Source: Vannielia sp. (GTDB lineage Bacteria; Pseudomonadota; Alphaproteobacteria; Rhodobacterales; Rhodobacteraceae). From it: a stretch of DNA of 42,973 nucleotides. The notes below the pieces were generated by a model that saw only the letters and a list, made by a program, of their open reading frames with translations, ran no database searches and was not told the origin of the DNA. The stretch covers positions 1 to 42,973 of the forward strand of contig NZ_JARGND010000027.1 of assembly GCF_029212645.1 (NCBI RefSeq), in the 5' to 3' direction. Every line of letters begins with the position of its first letter. Position 1 is the first letter of the stretch. Below, one piece after another: positions 24,727-33,690 of the stretch. Position numbers and translations under genes: made by a program.

Positions 24727-25140
24727 ATGGGTGCCCAGAACGGCAAGGACCTTTTGATCAAGATGGACATGACCGGCGGCGGTCTGTTTGAAACCGTGGC
24801 CGGGCTGCGCGCCACACGGGTGAGTTTCAACGCCGAGAGCGTTGATGTGACCTCGTTGGAAAGCCAGGGCGGGTGGCGTGAGTTGCTGTCTGGTGCGGGG
24901 GTGAAATCGGCCACGATCAGCGGCTCGGGCGTTTTCCGCGACGAGAGCAGCGATGAGCGGGCGCGCCAGATTTTCTTTGACGGAGAGACGCCAGACTTTC
25001 AGGTGGTGATCCCCGATTTTGGCGTGGTGGAAGGGGCGTTCCAGATCACCAGCGTTGAATATGCGGGTAGTCTCAACGGTGAGGCGACCTATGAGCTGAG
25101 CCTCGCTTCAGCGGGCGAACTTTCGTTCACCGCGATCTGA
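24727..25140 (+). CDS. GTA g9, major tail tube protein (TP901-1 family)
   Basis: A 137-residue tail tube protein: MGAQNGKDLLIKMDMTGGG, TVAGLRATRVSFNAESVDVT, GWRELLSGAGVKSATISGSG, then FQVVIPDFGVVEGAFQITSV. It stacks as hexamers to form the short tail. AGGAG lies ahead of ATG 24727. The small spacing to g10 suggests a single transcript. Confidence 0.95.
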   Translation: MGAQNGKDLLIKMDMTGGGLFETVAGLRATRVSFNAESVDVTSLESQGGWRELLSGAGVKSATISGSGVFRDESSDERARQIFFDGETPDFQVVIPDFGVVEGAFQITSVEYAGSLNGEATYELSLASAGELSFTAI

Positions 25141-25156
25141 GCCGGGGGGCAGCGGA

Positions 25157-25483
25157 ATGGCTAATCCATGGACGGGGGAAGTGGTGGTCACGCTGGATGG
25201 CGTGACGCACCGCTGCAAGCTGACGCTGGGCGCACTGGCTGAGCTGGAAGCGGCGCTGGAGGCAGACACGCTGATGGGGCTGGTCGAGCGCTTTGAAGCA
25301 GGGCGCTTCAGCACGCGCGATGTGCTGACGCTTTTGGTTGCGGGCCTGCGGGGCGGCGGTTGGCAGGGCGCGGCGGCTGACTTGATGACAGTGGAAATTG
25401 CCGGCGGCCCGGTAGAGGCGGCCCGTGCCGCTGCCGAGCTTTTGGCGCGCGCCTTCGCGCTGCCGCAGGGCAGGGGGGCCTGA
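25157..25483 (+). CDS. GTA g10, tail assembly chaperone-type protein
   Basis: A 108-residue protein: MANPWTGEVVVTLDGVTHRC, then LTLGALAELEAALEADTLMG. This N-terminal layout is that of the GTA gp10 family, comparable with tail assembly chaperones that sit between tail tube and tape measure genes in phages. Its stop is followed four bases later by the g10.1 start, suggesting coupled translation. Confidence 0.9.
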   Translation: MANPWTGEVVVTLDGVTHRCKLTLGALAELEAALEADTLMGLVERFEAGRFSTRDVLTLLVAGLRGGGWQGAAADLMTVEIAGGPVEAARAAAELLARAFALPQGRGA

Positions 25484-25487
25484 GGGG

Positions 25488-25688
25488 ATGGATTGGGCGG
25501 GGCTGATGCGGCGGGGGCTGTGCGAGCTAAAGCTCACGCCCGCGCAATTCTGGGCGCTCACGCCCGTGGAACTATTGGTGATGCTCGGGCTGGAAGGCGT
25601 CGAGGCACCGTTTACGCGGGCGCGGTTGGCCGAATTGGCCGCAGCTTTCCCCGACGAGCAAAGGATGATGGATCATGGCGGACTTTGA
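25488..25688 (+). CDS. GTA g10.1, small tail assembly chaperone
   Basis: A 66-residue protein (MDWAGLMRRGLCELKLTPAQ, FWALTPVELLVMLGLEG) that fits the small tail assembly chaperone family found after gp10 in GTAs. TGAGGGG from the g10 stop region supplies the ribosome-binding site. It overlaps the tape measure gene by 14 bases. It is easily missed because a longer spurious frame covers it. Confidence 0.88.
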   Translation: MDWAGLMRRGLCELKLTPAQFWALTPVELLVMLGLEGVEAPFTRARLAELAAAFPDEQRMMDHGGL

Positions 25689-26337
25689 CGGGGCCGATGC
25701 CCTTGAGGCGCAGGTTGACGCGCTGGAAAACGCGCTTGGCGGCGCAACCCAGATGACTGCGGCCTTTGATGCCGAGCTACAGCGGATGCAAACCAGCCTG
25801 ACGGTGACACAGGCCAATGTGGGCCAGCTTTCCAACCAGATTGGCCGCGGGCTGCGCAATGCCTTTGATGGATTGGCGTTTGACGGGATGCGCCTTTCGG
25901 ATGCGCTGAAAACCGTGGCGCAATCCATGATTGATGCCACCTACAATGCCACGATCAAGCCCATCACCAACCATTTTGGCGGGCTGATCGGGCAGGGGGT
26001 CGAGAGCTTCATCACCGGGGCGCAGGCCTTTGAGAAGGGCGGCACGTTCAGCCAGGGCCGGGTGCAGCCTTTTGCCCGCGGCGGTGTTGTGACCCAGCCG
26101 ACCTACTTCGGGATGCGCGGCGGCACCGGGCTGATGGGCGAAGCGGGGCCAGAGGCGATCATGCCGCTGGCGCGGGGAGCCGATGGCTCGCTTGGCGTGA
26201 AGACGAGGGGCGGCGGCGGGGCCGTGAACGTGGTGATGAATATCACCACGCCCGATGCAGGCAGCTTTCAGCGCTCCCGCAGCCAGATCGCCGCGCAGAT
26301 GAACCGCGCACTCGCGCAGGGCCAACGCAACCGTTGA
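25675..26337 (+). CDS. GTA g11, short tape measure protein
   Basis: A 220-residue tape measure protein. The N-terminal half is helical (ALEAQVDALENALGGATQMT, QLSNQIGRGLRNAFDGLAFD). The C-terminal half carries the phage/GTA motif set (FARGGVVTQPTYFGMRGGTG, LMGEAGPEAIMPLARGADG). It is much shorter than phage tape measures, in keeping with the short GTA tail. AGGATG lies ahead of ATG 25675. Confidence 0.95.
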   Translation: MADFDGADALEAQVDALENALGGATQMTAAFDAELQRMQTSLTVTQANVGQLSNQIGRGLRNAFDGLAFDGMRLSDALKTVAQSMIDATYNATIKPITNHFGGLIGQGVESFITGAQAFEKGGTFSQGRVQPFARGGVVTQPTYFGMRGGTGLMGEAGPEAIMPLARGADGSLGVKTRGGGGAVNVVMNITTPDAGSFQRSRSQIAAQMNRALAQGQRNR

Positions 26338-26367
26338 GCCAGTGAAGATAGACGGAGGATCCACGAC

Positions 26368-27000
26368 ATGGGATTTCATGAGATACGCTTTCCGGCCTCG
26401 CTGAGCTTTGGCTCGGTTGGTGGCCCTGAACGGCGCACCGAGATCGTAACGCTCGCCAATGGTTTCGAGGAGCGAAACACGCCCTGGGCACACTCGCGCC
26501 GCAGATATGATGCGGGGCTGGGGATGCGCTCGTTGGATGATGTCGAGGTGCTGTTGGCCTTCTTCGAGGCGCGGCGCGGCCAGCTTTACGGGTTTCGCTG
26601 GAAAGATTGGAGCGATTTCAAGTCCAGTGCCGCCAGCGATGCGCCGGGTTACGGCGATCAGGAAATTGGTATTGGCGACGGCGAGACGGTGACGTTTCAG
26701 CTCTCCAAAACCTATGCCTCGGGGGAGGCGAGCTACACGCGTCCGGTGCAAAAGCCGGTCGAAGGGACTGTGCTGGCCGGGGTGGAAGGGGTGCAATACT
26801 TCGAGCAGCAGAACTTTGAGATCGACGTGACGACCGGCTTGATCACCTTTGAATCCGCCCCCTCGATCGGCCTGCGCGTTACGGCAGGCTTTGAATTTGA
26901 CGTGCCGGTCCGGTTTGACACCGACCGCATCCAGACGAGCGTGGCCTCGTTTAAGGCGGGCGATGTGCCCAATGTGCCGGTCATGGAGTTGCGGCTGTGA
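26368..27000 (+). CDS. GTA g12, distal tail protein (DUF2460)
   Basis: A 210-residue protein: MGFHEIRFPASLSFGSVGGP, then RRGQLYGFRWKDWSDFKS, FQLSKTYASGEASYTRPVQK and a late FEFDVPVRFDTDRIQTSV. This is the DUF2460 family that forms the distal tail ring in GTAs. GGAGG precedes the start. Its TGA overlaps the GTG start of g13. Confidence 0.94.
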   Translation: MGFHEIRFPASLSFGSVGGPERRTEIVTLANGFEERNTPWAHSRRRYDAGLGMRSLDDVEVLLAFFEARRGQLYGFRWKDWSDFKSSAASDAPGYGDQEIGIGDGETVTFQLSKTYASGEASYTRPVQKPVEGTVLAGVEGVQYFEQQNFEIDVTTGLITFESAPSIGLRVTAGFEFDVPVRFDTDRIQTSVASFKAGDVPNVPVMELRL

Positions 27001-27941
27001 ACGGGGCGAGTGATGCCGGGGCCGCGGCGCTTCATGCGCATTTGCGCGGGGGGATCACCTCGGTCGCGCGGGCGTGGACAGTGGCGCGACGCGATGGCGA
27101 GGTGCTGGGCTTTACCGACCACGATGTGCCGCTGGCGTTTGACGGAATTGCCTTTCGTGCGAACTCTGGCCTGACAGCCAAAGCGCTGATGCAATCCACC
27201 GGCCTGTCGGTGGACAACACCGAAGCGATGGGCGCACTGAGCAGCGAGGCGATCACCGAAGAAGACATCCTTGCAGGCCGGTATGATGGGGCCGAGGTGA
27301 CGGCGTGGTTGGTCAACTGGCAAGCGCCGGAGAGCCGGGTGATGCTGTTTCGCGGTACGCTGGGCGAAGTTTCACGCGGTGGCGGGGCCTTTGAGGCGGA
27401 GCTGCGCGGGCTGACCGAAGCGTTGAACCAACCGCAGGGCCGGGTTTACCAGCCCCATTGTAGCGCGGTGCTGGGGGATGGGTCTTGCGGGGTCGATCTT
27501 TCAAACCCCGGCTACCAAAGCGAGCGGGCGGTGGAGCAGGTTGAGGATGGCCGCATCTTTCGGTTTGCGGGGATGGATGAGTTTGATTTGCGCTGGTTTG
27601 AACGGGGTCGTTTTGAGGTGCTGACAGGCGAGGCGGCGGGCCTTGTTGGGCAGATCAAGAATGATCGGTTGAGCAATGACGAGCGGGTGATTGAGCTATG
27701 GGAGCAGCTTCCGGCGGAGATTGCCACAGGTGACATGGTGCGCATTGAAGCGGGGTGTGACAAGCGGGCCGCCACCTGCCGTCTGAAGTTTGCCAACCTT
27801 GAAAACTTTCGCGGTTTCCCGAGCATTCCGGGAGAAGATTGGCTGATGTCCTACCCGGTGAGTAGCGGGCAGAACGAGGGCGGCAGCCTGACGCCGACGC
27901 CGACCCATCCGACCATCATCGAGCAGCTCAACAATGACTGA
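26997..27941 (+). CDS. GTA g13, baseplate hub protein (DUF2163)
   Basis: A 314-residue protein of the DUF2163/BR0599 family: GFTDHDVPLAFDGIAFRANS, YDGAEVTAWLVNWQAPESRV, then YQPHCSAVLGDGSCGVDL and GCDKRAATCRLKFANLENF. Four cysteines (about 155, 164, 254 and 261) are placed as expected for a metal or iron-sulfur site; to my knowledge the Rhodobacter capsulatus GTA hub has an iron-sulfur cluster. It starts with GTG at 26997, overlapping g12, and its stop overlaps g14. Confidence 0.94.
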   Translation: MNGASDAGAAALHAHLRGGITSVARAWTVARRDGEVLGFTDHDVPLAFDGIAFRANSGLTAKALMQSTGLSVDNTEAMGALSSEAITEEDILAGRYDGAEVTAWLVNWQAPESRVMLFRGTLGEVSRGGGAFEAELRGLTEALNQPQGRVYQPHCSAVLGDGSCGVDLSNPGYQSERAVEQVEDGRIFRFAGMDEFDLRWFERGRFEVLTGEAAGLVGQIKNDRLSNDERVIELWEQLPAEIATGDMVRIEAGCDKRAATCRLKFANLENFRGFPSIPGEDWLMSYPVSSGQNEGGSLTPTPTHPTIIEQLNND

Positions 27942-28374
27942 GCGCGTGGCCCAACTGGCGCGCGCCTGGATAGGCACGCCTTATCTGCACCAGGCCTCAA
28001 CCAAGGGCGCGGGCTGCGACTGCCTTGGCCTGTTGCGCGGGGTCTGGCGCGAGGTGCACGGGGCAGAACCCGAAGTGGTGCCAGCCTATACGCGGGATTG
28101 GTCAGAGCCGCAGCGCGATGAGCAGTTGTGGCGCGCCGCCGAGCGGCATTTGCGCAGCAAAGGCCGGGATGATCCGCCCGCGCCGGGGGATGTGCTGCTG
28201 TTTCGGATGCGCAGCGGCGCGGTGGCCAAACATCTGGGAATACAGGGCCGGATCGGTCCGAAGACCAGCTTTATCCACGCCTACGCCAATCACGGCGTGG
28301 TCGAGAGTGCTTTCACCCGTCCCTGGGCGCGGCGGGTGGTGGCGCGATTTGAATTTCCGGAAGGGGTGAACTGA
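27934..28374 (+). CDS. GTA g14, NlpC/P60 cell-wall peptidase
   Basis: A 146-residue peptidase with the NlpC/P60 catalytic cysteine in TKGAGCDCLGLLRGVW (about 27-29), the histidine in GAVAKHLGIQ (about 100) and a following SFIHAYANHGVVESAF. It probably cuts peptidoglycan peptide bridges when the particle injects DNA. It overlaps g13 by eight bases and g15 by one. Confidence 0.95.
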   Translation: MTERVAQLARAWIGTPYLHQASTKGAGCDCLGLLRGVWREVHGAEPEVVPAYTRDWSEPQRDEQLWRAAERHLRSKGRDDPPAPGDVLLFRMRSGAVAKHLGIQGRIGPKTSFIHAYANHGVVESAFTRPWARRVVARFEFPEGVN

Positions 28375-31300
28375 TGGCAACCATTTTACTTTCGGCGGCG
28401 GGTGCCGCTGCCGGCTCTGCCTTTGGCGGAACGCTTCTGGGCCTTTCGGGCGCGGTGATCGGGCGAGCCGTGGGGGCAACGCTGGGCCGGGTGATTGACC
28501 AGCGGTTGCTGGGGCAGGGCAGCCAGGTTGTAGAGAGCGGGCGCGTTGAGCGCTTTCGCCTGACCGGGGCCAGCGAGGGCAGCGCGATTGGCCAGCTTTA
28601 TGGCCGGATGCGGCTTGGAGGGCAGGTGATCTGGGCGACGCAGTTCCAAGAAAAGGTTACCACATCGGGTGGGGGCAAGGGCGCGCCGACGCAGCCGAAA
28701 GTGCGTGAATACTCCTATTGTGTGAGCCTCGCGTTGGCGCTTTGTGAGGGGGAGATCACCCGCATCGGGCGTATCTGGGCCGATGGCACCGAGATCGAGC
28801 CGGACAGCCTGAACATGCAGGTTTATCTGGGCAGCGAAGACCAGCTGCCTGATCCCAAGATGGAGGCCGTTGAAGGCGAGGGGCTGGTGCCGGCCTATCG
28901 TGGCATTGCCTATGTGGTGATCGAAGATCTTGATCTGAGCGCTTATGGCAACCGGGTTCCGCAGCTTTCGTTTGAGGTGATCCGCCCTGTGAGCGAGGCT
29001 GTGGACACACCCGAGGCGCAAAGCCTTGCGCGAGCGATCAAAGGGGTGGCCCTTGTGCCGGGCACCGGGGAATACGCCCTCGCCACAACACCGGTGCACT
29101 ATGATTACGGGCTGGGTGAAAGCAGTTCGGCCAACGTGAACACCCCGTCAGGCAAGACTGATTTTGCCAGTTCGCTGGAAACGCTGACAGAGGAGCTTCC
29201 GGGCTGCGGGTCGGTTTCACTGGTGGTGAGTTGGTTTGGCGATGATCTGCGCTGCAACACCTGCAAGATCAAGCCCAAGGTGGAGCAGGCCGACTATGAC
29301 GGCACGCCGATGCCGTGGATCGTGAGCAGCCTGCATCGTGAAACCGCGCCGCTTTTGCCGCGTGACGAGGACAACCGTCCGGTTTACGGCGGCACCCCGA
29401 CCGACAGGTCGGTGGTGGAAGCCATTCAGGCGCTGAATGCGGCAGGCAAGGATGTGGTTTTTTATCCCTTCATCCTGATGGACCAATTGGAGGGCAACGG
29501 GCTGACCGATCCGTGGAGCGGCGCGGCAGACCAACCAAAGCTGCCGTGGCGGGGGCGCATTACCCTGTCACAAGCGCCCGGTCAGCCTAGCTCACCGGAT
29601 GGGTCTTTCGTAGCCGATGATCAGGTTGAAACCTTCTTCGGCGAGGCGGCGGCGGCAGACTTTACCGTGCTCGGCTCGGGCGAAGATCCGGGCATTGCTT
29701 ATGCTGGCCCGGCTGAATGGTCTTTCCGCCGGTTTATCCTGCATTACGCCCATCTCTGTGCGGCCGCAGGCGGTGTGAGTGCCTTTTGCCTTGGCACCGA
29801 GATGCGCGGGTTGACGCAAATTCGCGGGGCGGCGGGCTTTCCGGCGGTAGATCAGATGGGTGCGCTTGCGGCCGAGTTGCGGCTTATTCTCGGGCCGGAG
29901 TGCAAGATTGGCTATGCCGCCGATTGGAGCGAGTACTTTGGCTATCACCCGCAGGATGGTTCGGGGGATGTGTACTTTCATCTCGACCCGCTTTGGGCTG
30001 ACAGCAACATCGATTTCATCGGGATCGACAATTACATGCCGCTCTCTGACTGGCGCGATGGGGAAGATCACCTCGATGCGGAAGCGGGGGCGATCTACAA
30101 CCTGGAGTACCTCAAGAGCCAGGTCGCCGGGGGCGAGGGCTTTGATTGGTACTACGCTCATGATGAGGCCCGCGCGGCGCAGATACGCTCGCCCATTCTG
30201 GACGGGGCGCATGGTGAAGATTGGGTTTTCCGCAACAAAGACCTGAAGTCTTGGTGGCAAAACCCGCATCATGAGCGGATCGGTGGGGTGCGTCAGGTGA
30301 ATGCGACGGACTGGGTGCCGCAGTCAAAACCGATCTGGTTTACTGAGTATGGCTGTGCGGCTATCGACAAGGGCCCCAACCAGCCAAACAAGTTCCTCGA
30401 TGCAAAAAGCTCTGAAAGTGGGCTGCCCTACTACTCTGACGGAACGCGCGATGATTTGGTGCAGCAGCAATACATCCGAGCTGTCAACGCGTATTTTGGC
30501 GAGGAGACGAACAACCCGGTATCCACCGAATATGACGCACCAATGGTGGATATGTCGCGGGCGCATGTCTGGGCTTGGGATGCACGACCCTTCCCGTTTT
30601 TCCCCGGACTGTCAGAGCTTTGGTCGGATGGAGAGAACTATCCGCGCGGCCATTGGCTGAATGGCCGGGTGACGGCGGAGGCCCTGCCGGCTGTAGTCGC
30701 CGAACTGTGCCTGCGATCGGGGCTTTCGCTTGATATGCTGGACCTCGACAGGCTCTACGGGATTGTGCGGGGCTATGGCATTGATCAATTGACCGACGCG
30801 CGGGCGGCTCTGCAACCGCTGATGCTCGCTTATGGATTTGATGCGGTGGAGCGCAATGGAAAGCTATGCTTTGCCAGCCGCAATGGTCTGCCCTGTGCGG
30901 TGATCGACCAAGAGCGGCTGGCCGTGACAGAGGACCTGAGCGCTGATATCGAAACGATCCGCGCACCTTCTGCTGAAACGGCGGGAAAGGTTCGGCTGAA
31001 CTATATTGAGAGTAACGGCGATTATGAGGCGCGGGCGGCGGAGGCGATCTTCCCCGACGAGGTGACCTACGGGGTTTCCCAATCTGAGTTACCCTTGGCG
31101 CTGACGGGTGCCGAAGCGCAGGGCATCGTTGAACGCTGGTTGGCAGAGTCGCGTGTGGCCCGAGATACGGCCCGCTTTGCTTTGCCGCTGTCACGTTTGC
31201 CGATTGGTGCGGGCGATGTGGTGACGCTGCCCACTGAGGGGCGATCTGCTGACTATCGCGTGGACCGGGTTGAGCACGCAGGAACGCAGATCATTGAGGC

Positions 31301-32315
31301 GGTGCGGGTGGAACATAGCGTCTACGCGCCAAGCGACGCCGTTGAAGAAACGGTGACGCCCCGTGCCTTTGTTCCCCCGCTGCCGGTGCTGCCGGTCTTT
31401 CTGGATCTTCCGCTCTTGACGGGCGACGAAACGGAACACGCCCCCCACCTAGCCGTAACCGCGAGGCCATGGCCGGGGAGTGTGGCGGTATACGCATCGC
31501 CCACCGGCTCGGACTACGAATTGAACACATTGATCAGTTCGCGCGCAACGATTGGCGTCACAGAGTCGCCACTGGAGGCCGCCCGCCCAAGCACGTGGGA
31601 CAAGGGTGCTCCGCTTCGTGTGCGCCTCTCTGCGGGAACGCTTTTTTCGGCGAGCGAAGCACAGGTTTTTGCCGGTGCCAACGCCATGGCAATTGGTGAC
31701 GGCAGTTCGGACAACTGGGAGATTTTCCAGTTCGCTGAGGTGCAACTCATCAGCGGCGGTGTTTGGGAATTGTCGGGCCGATTGCGTGGCCAGCTTGGCA
31801 CTGATGGCATCATGCCTGACAGTTGGCCTATCGGCAGCCGAGTGGTGCTGCTTACCAGCACATTGCCACAGATTGAGCTGGCCAGTTCGGCGCGGGGTCT
31901 GTCGCGCTTCTACCGGATCGGGGCTGCGGCGCGGGCTTATGACGACCCATCCTATACGGAACGCCAAGAGGCCTTTGCGGGCATCGGGCTGCGGCCCTAC
32001 GCCCCGGTGCATCTGAACACACGGCGAAATGCGGCTGGGGATTTGATGGTGAGCTGGATCCGCCGGACCCGGATTGATGGCGATAGCTGGCAATCCGCCG
32101 AGGTGCCCTTGGGCGAGGATAGCGAGGTTTACCTGCTTCGGATCGTTCAGGGCGGCGCGGTGGTGCGTGAGCAAACACTTACCACGCCGGAGTGGACCTA
32201 TGTAGCAGCCCTTCAAGCGGGCGACGGTGTAACCGCGCCCTTCGAAATTCATGTGGCGCAGGTTTCCGACAGGTTCGGCCCCGGCCCCTTTGGAAAGGTA
32301 GAAATCAATGGATGA
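28374..32315 (+). CDS. GTA g15, megatron tail-tip protein with TIM-barrel domain
   Basis: A 1313-residue tail-tip protein. The N-terminus is hydrophobic and glycine-rich (AGAAAGSAFGGTLLGLSGAV). A GTA-type TIM-barrel glycosidase-like domain spans about 430-740 (GGVSAFCLGTEMRGLTQIR, FIGIDNYMPLSDWRDGED, IWFTEYGCAAIDKGPNQPN with a candidate catalytic Glu about 657). A phage-tail_3 domain follows at about 790-960, and a beta-rich C-terminal part is likely to touch the cell surface. It is the largest GTA gene and sets host contact. The start overlaps the g14 stop. Confidence 0.96.
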   Translation: MATILLSAAGAAAGSAFGGTLLGLSGAVIGRAVGATLGRVIDQRLLGQGSQVVESGRVERFRLTGASEGSAIGQLYGRMRLGGQVIWATQFQEKVTTSGGGKGAPTQPKVREYSYCVSLALALCEGEITRIGRIWADGTEIEPDSLNMQVYLGSEDQLPDPKMEAVEGEGLVPAYRGIAYVVIEDLDLSAYGNRVPQLSFEVIRPVSEAVDTPEAQSLARAIKGVALVPGTGEYALATTPVHYDYGLGESSSANVNTPSGKTDFASSLETLTEELPGCGSVSLVVSWFGDDLRCNTCKIKPKVEQADYDGTPMPWIVSSLHRETAPLLPRDEDNRPVYGGTPTDRSVVEAIQALNAAGKDVVFYPFILMDQLEGNGLTDPWSGAADQPKLPWRGRITLSQAPGQPSSPDGSFVADDQVETFFGEAAAADFTVLGSGEDPGIAYAGPAEWSFRRFILHYAHLCAAAGGVSAFCLGTEMRGLTQIRGAAGFPAVDQMGALAAELRLILGPECKIGYAADWSEYFGYHPQDGSGDVYFHLDPLWADSNIDFIGIDNYMPLSDWRDGEDHLDAEAGAIYNLEYLKSQVAGGEGFDWYYAHDEARAAQIRSPILDGAHGEDWVFRNKDLKSWWQNPHHERIGGVRQVNATDWVPQSKPIWFTEYGCAAIDKGPNQPNKFLDAKSSESGLPYYSDGTRDDLVQQQYIRAVNAYFGEETNNPVSTEYDAPMVDMSRAHVWAWDARPFPFFPGLSELWSDGENYPRGHWLNGRVTAEALPAVVAELCLRSGLSLDMLDLDRLYGIVRGYGIDQLTDARAALQPLMLAYGFDAVERNGKLCFASRNGLPCAVIDQERLAVTEDLSADIETIRAPSAETAGKVRLNYIESNGDYEARAAEAIFPDEVTYGVSQSELPLALTGAEAQGIVERWLAESRVARDTARFALPLSRLPIGAGDVVTLPTEGRSADYRVDRVEHAGTQIIEAVRVEHSVYAPSDAVEETVTPRAFVPPLPVLPVFLDLPLLTGDETEHAPHLAVTARPWPGSVAVYASPTGSDYELNTLISSRATIGVTESPLEAARPSTWDKGAPLRVRLSAGTLFSASEAQVFAGANAMAIGDGSSDNWEIFQFAEVQLISGGVWELSGRLRGQLGTDGIMPDSWPIGSRVVLLTSTLPQIELASSARGLSRFYRIGAAARAYDDPSYTERQEAFAGIGLRPYAPVHLNTRRNAAGDLMVSWIRRTRIDGDSWQSAEVPLGEDSEVYLLRIVQGGAVVREQTLTTPEWTYVAALQAGDGVTAPFEIHVAQVSDRFGPGPFGKVEING

Positions 32316-33018
32316 GACCACGCAACTTAAATTGCCTCTTCTGCAAGCCAGTCAGGCGCAAAAGCATGTAACGGTGAATGCCGCGTTGATGCGGCTCGAT
32401 GGGTTGGCGCAACTGCGCCTGCAATCCGCCACCACAACGACCCCGCCTGCTGCAGTGGTCGATGGGGAGGCATGGTTTGTGCCGACCGGCGGAACCAATG
32501 CCTGGGCCGGGCAGGGGGGCCAGATCGCGATTGGCGACAATGGTGGCTGGTCATTTTTGGCGCCAATGGTGGGCTGGCGCGCCTGGATCGTTGATACGGC
32601 GACCGATGCGCTGTGGGATGGTTCCGATTGGCAGCCACCTCGGATGGCGGCAAGTCCTTCTGGCGCAGCAGCCAAAATGCAGGTGCTTGAGTTTGATCAC
32701 ACGATTGCAGCAGGGGCGAATGATATCACCAGCATCCAAGTGCCCGCCAATGCGATGGTATTTGCGGTTTCGGCGCGTGTGATCGCCGAAATTACAGGCA
32801 CCTTGACCACATGGACATTCGGGATCAACGGCAGTGAAGGGCAATTTGGCACCGGGCTTGGGCTATCACTCGGCTCGTATTGCACGGGTATGCAAGGCTC
32901 GCCCACCACTTGGTATTCCGCCACCGGGTTGAAGCTGAGCGCAACCGGGGGGGACTTTGCTGGTGGAGCGGTGCGGATTGCGGCACATTACTTCACCATC
33001 GACTTGCCGAACCTTTAA
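32308..33018 (+). CDS. DUF2793 protein following GTA g15
   Basis: A 236-residue protein. The N-terminal part (LKLPLLQASQAQKHVTVNAA, then VVDGEAWFVPTGGTNAWAG and GWSFLAPMVGWRAWIVDT) is the DUF2793 domain seen in prophage and GTA tail-associated proteins. The C-terminal part is a different beta-rich domain (VLEFDHTIAAGANDITSIQV, WTFGINGSEGQFGTGLGL) that could be a fibre or binding module. It overlaps g15 by eight bases, so it is made with the GTA. Confidence 0.85.
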   Translation: MDETTQLKLPLLQASQAQKHVTVNAALMRLDGLAQLRLQSATTTTPPAAVVDGEAWFVPTGGTNAWAGQGGQIAIGDNGGWSFLAPMVGWRAWIVDTATDALWDGSDWQPPRMAASPSGAAAKMQVLEFDHTIAAGANDITSIQVPANAMVFAVSARVIAEITGTLTTWTFGINGSEGQFGTGLGLSLGSYCTGMQGSPTTWYSATGLKLSATGGDFAGGAVRIAAHYFTIDLPNL

Positions 33019-33021
33019 AGC

Positions 33022-33321
33022 ATGCGCCCGCTTCACCACAGTGACATCGCGGAGGCGGTGCGGGTGCTGTTGCCGCTGTCGAAACAGGAGCGGCATGCCG
33101 CCATTGCCCGGTTCATTGCCTTCGCGGAGGCGGCGGACCGGTTTCGCAAGCGCACTGGCTGCCTTCACCGGGTATGGGGCGACGGCACCCTGGCTGCGGC
33201 GGTCGCAAGGTCGCCAAGGGCTCGTGCGCGCGGTTGGGATGACCCCGATTACGCAAGTTGCTGGGCCTTGGTGCTGGACGCGGTGATCCGCCATCGCACA
33301 GGTGTTGGGCTGGGCCTTTAA
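33022..33321 (+). CDS. Small conserved protein at the end of the GTA operon
   Basis: A 99-residue basic helical protein (MRPLHHSDIAEAVRVLLPLS, RHAAIARFIAFAEAADRFRK, WDDPDYASCWALVLDAVIRH). I recall a small protein of this type next to GTA clusters in Rhodobacterales, but its function is unknown to me. It starts three bases after the DUF2793 stop and ends before the terminator, so it belongs to the operon. Confidence 0.75.
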   Translation: MRPLHHSDIAEAVRVLLPLSKQERHAAIARFIAFAEAADRFRKRTGCLHRVWGDGTLAAAVARSPRARARGWDDPDYASCWALVLDAVIRHRTGVGLGL

Positions 33322-33346
33322 ACCCCGGGGGCGAAGAAATCCACAA

Positions 33347-33378
33347 AGGCGCGGCTGGGTCATGCTCCAGCCGCGCCT
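33347..33378 (+). terminator. Terminator hairpin at the end of the GTA operon
   Basis: A perfect 12-bp stem AGGCGCGGCTGG (33347-33358) with CCAGCCGCGCCT (33367-33378), 8-base loop; TTTT only at 33390-33393. Weak U-tract, but the strongest stem in this gap and at the expected operon end. Confidence 0.65.
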
Positions 33379-33426
33379 CAGCGACTATTTTGCCGCCATC
33401 AGTGCAAAACCTATACTCCCCCTCTA

Positions 33427-33606
33427 TCAGAATGTGACAAAGCCGCTCTTATCTGCTGCTTTTGCGCCACGCGCACTCGGTGATTTGCCTTCCGCCATGG
33501 CTTCGGACTGCAATGCATCCATCCGGCTCAGCCGCCCCATGGACTGCTGATCAAGCTGTACCACCACCTTCGCTCCAACTGCACCAAGCGCCGCTGCCTT
33601 GGCCAA
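33427..33606 (-). CDS. Possible small ORF, 59 residues
   Basis: A minus-strand frame from TTG (33606) to TGA encodes a helical product (AKAAALGAVGAKVVVQLDQQ, then RLSRMDALQSEAMAEGKS). Third-position GC is only moderate, the start is non-ATG without a good ribosome-binding site, and an in-frame stop sits immediately upstream. It could be a small gene, a 3' remnant of a lost gene or chance. I list it because nothing else explains the composition of this 431-base gap. Confidence 0.25.
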   Translation of the reverse strand: MAKAAALGAVGAKVVVQLDQQSMGRLSRMDALQSEAMAEGKSPSARGAKAADKSGFVTF

Positions 33607-33690
33607 CTCTTAAAGCAAAGACACTACGCGCGCCCGAAAGGGCTGTTGTCACTCCACCTCCATCACAGCCAGTTTCCTCATCCATAACGC

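Noticed and set aside
18176..33378. Inducible prophage
   Set aside because: No integrase, repressor, replication, holin or attachment sites; gene order, short tape measure and megatron are those of a GTA.
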